From: JAWXBR01 sp046595995
GTDB taxonomy: Bacteria; Bacteroidota; Ignavibacteria; Kapaibacteriales; Kapaibacteriaceae
NCBI GenBank assembly: GCA_046595995.1
Contig: JBKJNB010000083.1
Coordinates: 1-64,000, forward strand
Reading direction: 5' to 3'
Length of the DNA: 64,000 bases
Shown here: positions 59,131-64,000 of the stretch, piece after piece
Layout: each line of letters starts with the position of its first letter
How positions within the stretch are numbered: the first letter of the stretch is position 1
Translations under genes and position numbers: made by a program
The notes under the pieces: model-generated
The model's input: only the letters and a program-made list of their open reading frames with translations
Told to the model about the DNA's origin: nothing
Database searches by the model: none

Positions 59131-59913
59131 GTGATCGTACTTCTCTACGTTATTGCACTACTTATTGGCATATCGCTTGGTCTGCTCGGAGCGGGGGGTG
59201 CCATCGTCGCTGTTCCGGCATTTGTGTACGTTCACAACGTACCCCCAACTCTTGCGAGCGGCTACGCATTGTTCGTCGTCGCAGTGCCGACACTCATTGG
59301 CTCGTTGCCCTACATACAACGTAAACAAGTTGAGTGGCGCGCGGTGGCAGCGTTTGGGTCTACGACTCTCATCAGTATTGCTTTCGTGCGTGCGTTCATA
59401 TTGCCGAACAGCACCTTCTCTGCATTCGGCCTCGACCATGACACCACGTTAATGCTCTGCTTTGCGGTCATATTGTTTGTTGCCGGTGTATCGATGCTCA
59501 TGCGCAACAAACTTCACCAGGCAGAGAAGCCGTCGCTCCATCCGTTTTTGTTAGCAATGCTTGGCATCGGCGTCGGTGTTATCTCAGGCTTCCTTGGTGT
59601 TGGAGGGGGCTTCTTGATGACGCCTGCTTTGGTTGTATGGGCCGGACTCGACATGAAGACGGCAGTGGGCACATCGCTGGTGCTTATTTGTGCGAACAGC
59701 GTGGTTGGAGTGCTCGCTGATGCATGGACCGGACTCGAATATGATTGGCCGTTGGTACTGGTGTTTACGGCGTTGGCGACAATTGGAATCGTCATTGGCA
59801 CAAAGCTTTCAAAACGTATTCATGCCACCCATCTCCAAGCCGCATTCGGTTGGTTTGTCGTCGTTGTCGGTGTTGCGGTGCTCGTGAAAGAGGCGCTCGA
59901 AGAAGTGCGCTAG
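59131..59913 (+). CDS. TauE/SafE family anion exporter
   Basis: This 260-residue protein has about eight membrane segments in two similar halves. Each half opens with the family phrase: LGLLGAGGAIVAVPAFVY in the first, and ISGFLGVGGGFLMTPALV in the second. Members export sulfite, sulfoacetate or related anions. Its place after two sulfur-transfer genes suggests sulfite export after persulfide oxidation. It starts with GTG four bases after the rhodanese stop. Confidence 0.93.
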   Translation: MIVLLYVIALLIGISLGLLGAGGAIVAVPAFVYVHNVPPTLASGYALFVVAVPTLIGSLPYIQRKQVEWRAVAAFGSTTLISIAFVRAFILPNSTFSAFGLDHDTTLMLCFAVILFVAGVSMLMRNKLHQAEKPSLHPFLLAMLGIGVGVISGFLGVGGGFLMTPALVVWAGLDMKTAVGTSLVLICANSVVGVLADAWTGLEYDWPLVLVFTALATIGIVIGTKLSKRIHATHLQAAFGWFVVVVGVAVLVKEALEEVR

Positions 59914-59949
59914 TATTGGCTGTTACTGAATCAATACAGGATGCCGCAT

Positions 59950-61239
59950 TTAGCCTGCTACGAGTCCGTCGACCTTGCCTGCTAGTACTTGTTCGATAGC
60001 GGTAGCGAAGCGTTCCATCTCACCAGTTGTTGTGTAAACGCTTGGTGCTACGCGCAGACCTTTGAATTCGTCGTGTACGATTGCAACGGTAAAGATGCGT
60101 TGCTTGTCGAGTAGCCATGTCGAGAGTTTGTTCGGGTCGATGCCTTGCAGATTCAATAGACGCAGTCCGCACTGGTTACCAACTTTGCTGGTGTTCGTTA
60201 AGAACGACGCCTTGCCACTCTGCATCACGCGCTTGTCGTATACCGAATGCAGGTAGCGCAGACGTGCAGCTTTGCGCTCTCCGCCAATTGCATTGTGAAA
60301 TTCTATTGCTTCTGCAATGGCATTGTGAATCGACGCAGGATGCGTTCCAATCTCTTCGAATTTTCTAATGTCGTTTGTTTGCGTTTCTGCAGCCGCCATA
60401 AGCGGCCAGATGTCAGCGATACGACTTTTGCGGACGTACAACATGCCTGTGCCGATCGGACCGCACAGCCACTTGTGCAACGAGGTGCCGTACACGTCAC
60501 AACCAATGTCTTTTTGCGTGAAGGGGAAATGTGCAAATGCGTGGGCACCATCAACAATGCTTAGCACGCCTCGCTCACGCGCAACGTCGCAGACTTTCTT
60601 CACAGGATTGATTTGTCCAGTTAAGAACACCACTTGCGACACAAGCACAGCTTTCGTGCGCGGTGTAATTGCATTTGCAAACCGTTGCACGAATTCATCT
60701 TCGTTCACAACCGGCGCATCCATGCGAAGCTTAACGACCTCAATGCCCTCGCGTTTCACACGTTGGTCGCACGTCGTTAGCATGCGTGGATAATCTTGCG
60801 TTGTCGTAACGATGTTATCGCCGCGTTGCATGTCAATGCCAAGCAACGCTGTCTCTAGTGCCTCGCTTGCGTTACGCGTTATTGCAACTTCTTCTGCATC
60901 GACGCCAAACATTGCAGCAAGACCAGTGCGTATCGACTCTATGCGCGGTTCCTGATTACGCCACATCTCATAAGCAGGTGCAAGGTTCGAGCGGTCCATG
61001 GCGCTCTTCACTGCTTGGATTACCTGCCGAGGAGCAGGGCTCACGCCCCCGTTGTTCAGATTGATTAGAGTGTGGTCGATGTCGAATGCATCACGAACGC
61101 GCAACCAATACGACTCGTTCTCGGGCTCAGCCTCGCTGGCATTCGATGAAAGCCACGGCAGTACCGAACTACGCGCACCGGGAGCGAATACTACAGGTGC
61201 AAGAGCGGCGATCGATCGCAGAAGCGTTCTTCGTTGCAT
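59950..61239 (-). CDS. Tat-exported class V aminotransferase-like PLP enzyme
   Basis: This 429-residue protein begins MQRRTLLRSIAALAPVVFAP, a twin-arginine signal. The body is a class V (fold type I) PLP enzyme: LNNGGVSPAPRQVIQAV, ITRNASEALETALLGID, SIVDGAHAFAHFP and the PLP Lys in YGTSLHKWLCGPIGTGMLY. The ending (GLRVAPSVYTTTGEMERFA) is typical. It resembles isopenicillin N epimerase and cysteine desulfurase relatives. The substrate is unknown. Export of a PLP enzyme with its cofactor fits Tat. Confidence 0.92.
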   Translation of the reverse strand: MQRRTLLRSIAALAPVVFAPGARSSVLPWLSSNASEAEPENESYWLRVRDAFDIDHTLINLNNGGVSPAPRQVIQAVKSAMDRSNLAPAYEMWRNQEPRIESIRTGLAAMFGVDAEEVAITRNASEALETALLGIDMQRGDNIVTTTQDYPRMLTTCDQRVKREGIEVVKLRMDAPVVNEDEFVQRFANAITPRTKAVLVSQVVFLTGQINPVKKVCDVARERGVLSIVDGAHAFAHFPFTQKDIGCDVYGTSLHKWLCGPIGTGMLYVRKSRIADIWPLMAAAETQTNDIRKFEEIGTHPASIHNAIAEAIEFHNAIGGERKAARLRYLHSVYDKRVMQSGKASFLTNTSKVGNQCGLRLLNLQGIDPNKLSTWLLDKQRIFTVAIVHDEFKGLRVAPSVYTTTGEMERFATAIEQVLAGKVDGLVAG

Positions 61240-61248
61240 GCTCCCTCT

Positions 61249-61306
61249 ACTTGAGCCGTAGCTCAGTGTTACTTGGGCTGTGTTACTTGGGCCGTTTTAC
61301 TTGAGC
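61249..61306. repeat. Short repeats between aminotransferase and propeller genes
   Basis: The core ACTTGRGC occurs four times at 61249, 61271, 61285 and 61299; the last three are spaced at 14 bases. On the reverse strand the units read GCYCAAGTAAMAC, and the first supplies the stop codon of the propeller gene. Confidence 0.8.
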
Positions 61307-63081
61307 GGCGTTTCGGAGTAAAAGATTCCGCGGTCTGCAGTGACGACGTAGAGCCTGTCGTTCGCGTCGAACTTCATGCTCGTGACAAGGTTTGTTTGCG
61401 ACGTAAAGTGCATCAGCGTTATTTCTGAAGTCTGGTCGTTGTCTATGCTGCCGAGACGAAAGGTATTGGCAGCACCCAGGGCGATGTACTTGTTCGAGCT
61501 GTTCACCGCAACGGCAGACGTTCCGGTGGCCACGGTGCGCCAAGTAGAACCGTGGTCGCTTGAAACGAAATTATCGGAGAAGTTCACTGTCGTTCCATGC
61601 AGGTCGCCGTCGCGATCTTCCACGATCTTGACGAAGTTGCCTGGTGTTGATACACGGCGCGGTATGCCATCTTCGGACACACGATACAACGCGCCAGCCG
61701 TGTGTGTCTGCGGATTAATATCAGATCGGTAGGTAGTAACCGAAATTAGAAAGTCGCCGTTCATCATACCCACAACGGTCGGTTGCACAATTGTACCGAC
61801 GCCCTGGTACACGTAGTCTGTTAGTATACGTTCTGACCAAGACGTGCCGTGGTCAAAAGACGAGTACATTGTCGTTCCGTGTCCAACGTACATTCTACCC
61901 AAAGGTGCTGTTGTCATACGAGCAAACGCTGCTTGCGAACCAACAACTTGCCACACCGTGCTTGCGCGACGATAGATTGTTCTGCCGGCAAGAATGAGAA
62001 TGTTGCCATCTTTATCGAAGCCAATATCATCAATACGCGTCACCTTCCCGAGTCCAGATGATGACCACGTCGCACCAAGATCAAGCGACACGCAGACCCC
62101 TGAACTCGAGGCCCCTTGCCCAACTGCAATCATATTGTTGCGGATGTCAAGGTCGAATGCTTGTGTGTAGAATGCGTGTTGCCAGGAAGCGCCGTCGTCG
62201 GTGGAGCGTAGCAGGCTCATCGGACGTGATACAGTATTGGGTCCGACGGTGCTGCGATTGGCAATTGCATAGAGCGCTTTGTCGGCGCCCTGAAGGATCT
62301 CGACAAAGTATGGGGCTTTGTCAGGGGGCTGCACCTGCTCGAAACTTACACCACCATTGCGCGACACAAGAAGTCCGGCACGACCCGTTTGATACGCGAA
62401 GATGTGGCCATTGTCGGCGCAGAATAAATCACTTGCTACATTCGTTATCGCTGGCGCGTGTGGTGTCCATTTCATGCCGTACGTCGTACTGGTATAGAAC
62501 CCCACTGCGCTGCTTAGCATCAGCTCGCCTGCGTAGCCCCACGTAATGCCGCCACCGAATGCAAAGTCTGGTGGAAGAGGCATCTGAACCCACCGTGCAC
62601 CCTTATCAATTGAGTACCACACTTCGAGCGTATTCGGATACGAATACACGAGCATGTACGGATCGCCAGCAGGTGAAATGAGAAGCTTTGTTTTTTCGAC
62701 CGAGGCACCAGTTATCGAAACGGGTGCGGTTGTAACCTTGCCGCCAATGAAATTGATAACACGAAGATCGCTCGTTGTTTGTGCGTAGATCTCACCAGTC
62801 GGGCTAGCGACAACAGCAACGTAATCGGCATCGGCGTGCATAAGTGTCGGAGGTCCGCCAGACGTTGGCACCATGTAGAGTTTGCCATCGATAACGGCAA
62901 CGAGTTTCTCGTCGTCAATAAATGCAACGCTTGTTGCATAGCCACCCATAAGAGGCACATCCGCCATGCGGATCATCATGATTTGGCTGCCGCCGGGTGT
63001 GATGGGGTTGTCGGTATTCGAACATCCGGCACCGATAATGGTGCCGAGTAGAAGTAGTGCTATGTGTCGAGTTATCCGCAC
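61297..63081 (-). CDS. Lipoprotein with BNR/sortilin-type beta-propeller
   Basis: This 594-residue protein has a leader ending LLLGTIIGAGC (lipobox), then about ten blade-like units with the Asp-box pattern: SIDKGARWVQMP, SRNGGVSFEQV, STDDGASWQHAF, SLDLGATWSSSG, SFDHGTSWSERI and SSDHGSTWRTV. The fold is that of Vps10/sialidase-like propellers, probably surface-exposed. The last codons overlap a run of short repeats. It follows der on the same strand by 16 bases. Confidence 0.88.
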   Translation of the reverse strand: MRITRHIALLLLGTIIGAGCSNTDNPITPGGSQIMMIRMADVPLMGGYATSVAFIDDEKLVAVIDGKLYMVPTSGGPPTLMHADADYVAVVASPTGEIYAQTTSDLRVINFIGGKVTTAPVSITGASVEKTKLLISPAGDPYMLVYSYPNTLEVWYSIDKGARWVQMPLPPDFAFGGGITWGYAGELMLSSAVGFYTSTTYGMKWTPHAPAITNVASDLFCADNGHIFAYQTGRAGLLVSRNGGVSFEQVQPPDKAPYFVEILQGADKALYAIANRSTVGPNTVSRPMSLLRSTDDGASWQHAFYTQAFDLDIRNNMIAVGQGASSSGVCVSLDLGATWSSSGLGKVTRIDDIGFDKDGNILILAGRTIYRRASTVWQVVGSQAAFARMTTAPLGRMYVGHGTTMYSSFDHGTSWSERILTDYVYQGVGTIVQPTVVGMMNGDFLISVTTYRSDINPQTHTAGALYRVSEDGIPRRVSTPGNFVKIVEDRDGDLHGTTVNFSDNFVSSDHGSTWRTVATGTSAVAVNSSNKYIALGAANTFRLGSIDNDQTSEITLMHFTSQTNLVTSMKFDANDRLYVVTADRGIFYSETPLK

Positions 63082-63097
63082 ACGGTAGCCTGTTTAC

Positions 63098-64000
63098 TCA
63101 GTAGTGTTCCTCGCGCTTGTTTTTCTTGCGGAAGAGGAAGCTAATCGGAACGCCTTCGAAATCGTAGAGCAGTCGAAGCTGTCGTTCCATGAATCGTTTG
63201 TAGTTCTCTGGGATCAGTTCTGGATGATTACTGAAGAAAGCGAAGATAGGCGGCGCAGTCCGTACTTGCGTCACGTAATTAATACGTAAATCTCGTCCTT
63301 TCACGCTCGGCGGCGGGGTCTTCTCAAAGACTTCGATCAGCTTCTCGTTCAGCTCATGGGTAGGTATACGAGCGAGCCTACGGGTTTGGATTTCTTTGGC
63401 CATTTCGATGACCTTGGTAATTCGCTGCTTCGTCAGGGCGCTAATGAACACCGTGGGGGCATAATCCATGTTCGGAAGCTGCGCTTTCATAGCTTTTGTA
63501 AACACGTCGGCCGTAGCTGTTTCCTTTTCCATCAAATCCCACTTGTTCACGGCGACGATGAGCCCCTTACGCGCTTCTTCGACCTGACCCATCACGCGCT
63601 TATCCTGTGTTTCCAGGCCGACAGTGGCATCAATCATCACCACAGCCACATCGCACCGTTCAATTGCCCTTGCCGTTCGCATTATACTGAAAAGTTCAAT
63701 CGACTCCTTGATCTGGCTCCGCCTGCGAAGTCCAGCCGTATCAATCAGCACGATCTCCTCGCCATAGTACTTCACCACGCTATCTACAGCATCACGAGTC
63801 GTGCCGGCCACCGGTGTTACAACCATGCGGTCTTTTCCGAGTAAGGCGTTGGTAAGAGACGACTTACCAGTATTCGGACGTCCCACGATTGCGATCTTTA
63901 GGCGCGTATCTTCTTCATCTGTGTCACTAACAGGCAGCTGCTCGATGATCTTATCCAAGAACTCACCCGTGCTGCGTCCGTTCAGGGCACTTATCGCAAA
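63098..64000 (-). CDS. der: Ribosome assembly GTPase Der (EngA), C-terminal part
   Basis: The gene runs past the window edge; the reverse-strand frame is open to base 64000 (FAISALNGRSTGEFLDK at the start). Visible are the second G domain (GRPNTGKSSL as G1, DTAG as G3, NKWD as G4, SAL as G5) and the C-terminal KH-like domain ending FRKKNKREEHY. The N-terminal G domain lies outside the window. Der has two tandem G domains and acts in 50S ribosomal subunit maturation. Confidence 0.97.
   Translation of the reverse strand, partial: FAISALNGRSTGEFLDKIIEQLPVSDTDEEDTRLKIAIVGRPNTGKSSLTNALLGKDRMVVTPVAGTTRDAVDSVVKYYGEEIVLIDTAGLRRRSQIKESIELFSIMRTARAIERCDVAVVMIDATVGLETQDKRVMGQVEEARKGLIVAVNKWDLMEKETATADVFTKAMKAQLPNMDYAPTVFISALTKQRITKVIEMAKEIQTRRLARIPTHELNEKLIEVFEKTPPPSVKGRDLRINYVTQVRTAPPIFAFFSNHPELIPENYKRFMERQLRLLYDFEGVPISFLFRKKNKREEHY

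Noticed and set aside
59914..59949. GTATTG...CAATAC inverted repeat between convergent genes, as a terminator.
   Set aside because: The stem is only six A/T-rich pairs with a 13-base loop and no T run on either strand.
1..64000. tRNA, rRNA or other structured RNA genes.
   Set aside because: All spacers are short and none shows a cloverleaf pattern or conserved rRNA sequence on reading; a tRNAscan and Rfam search would be needed to exclude small RNAs.

Overview
The window reads as a chromosomal segment of a Gram-negative, respiring, non-photosynthetic member of the Bacteroidota/Chlorobiota (FCB) group. A Kapabacteria-like lineage is my best guess (inference). The reasons are: four proteins end in type IX secretion (T9SS) C-terminal sorting domains; eight promoter boxes fit the Bacteroidota form TAnnTTTG; there is an LpxH-type lipid A enzyme; and the gene content (arsenosugar radical SAM enzyme, qNor, DUF1800/DUF1501 pair) fits. 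Coding density is very high. Most neighbouring genes on the same strand overlap by ATGA, GTGA, TTGA or TAATG, and no gene-free stretch exceeds 300 bases. I see no tRNA, rRNA or CRISPR array.

Layout. 1-1.5 kb: an IS3-family element with inverted ends and a probable -1 frameshift. 1.5-3.9 kb: a reverse-strand chain with two small frameshifted genes, an MnmC(o)-like FAD oxidase and an MnmM-type methyltransferase, probably a split tRNA U34 modification module. 3.9-6.1 kb: groES-groEL with terminator, promoter and CIRCE operator. 6.1-14.8 kb: a membrane protein, an MlaE permease, two large T9SS-type peptidase-like proteins, and two small genes including an internally duplicated one. 14.9-18.5 kb: a GCS2 ligase, a serine carboxypeptidase, and a DUF6338-like protein with a tiny proline-rich partner. 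18.6-23.9 kb: a six-gene reverse operon led by arsS. 24-31.6 kb: DUF1800/DUF1501, a cation exporter, cdsA, a 3HCDH-like protein, a HAD phosphatase and a T9SS-tagged protein. 31.7-36.2 kb: a DUF892 protein, pirin, hutH, an ATP-grasp enzyme and lpxH. 36.3-41.7 kb: panB and a redox group (CX4CH lipoprotein, two-domain lipoprotein, haem c/beta-barrel protein, small membrane protein, Rieske protein), then an RsmB-like methylase. 43.5-53.4 kb: rpoZ, then a long coupled chain from coaBC to a UbiA-like protein. 53.4-56.8 kb: a qNor-nadA cassette flanked by 51-bp direct repeats. 56.8-60 kb: a sigma factor and a persulfide-oxidation operon. 60-64 kb: a Tat-type aminotransferase, a beta-propeller lipoprotein and the C-terminal part of der.

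The most unusual signals are: the qNor-nadA cassette, whose flanking repeats preserve the 3' ends of both neighbouring genes; an octamer, AAGGGGCT, counted 22 times on both strands and in all reading frames; TAnnTTTG boxes only 3-6 bases from start codons, suggesting leaderless mRNAs; the adjacent MnmM and MnmC(o)-like genes; and the arsS operon carrying its own apparent electron-transfer proteins. Family assignments come from motif recognition only; no database search was run.
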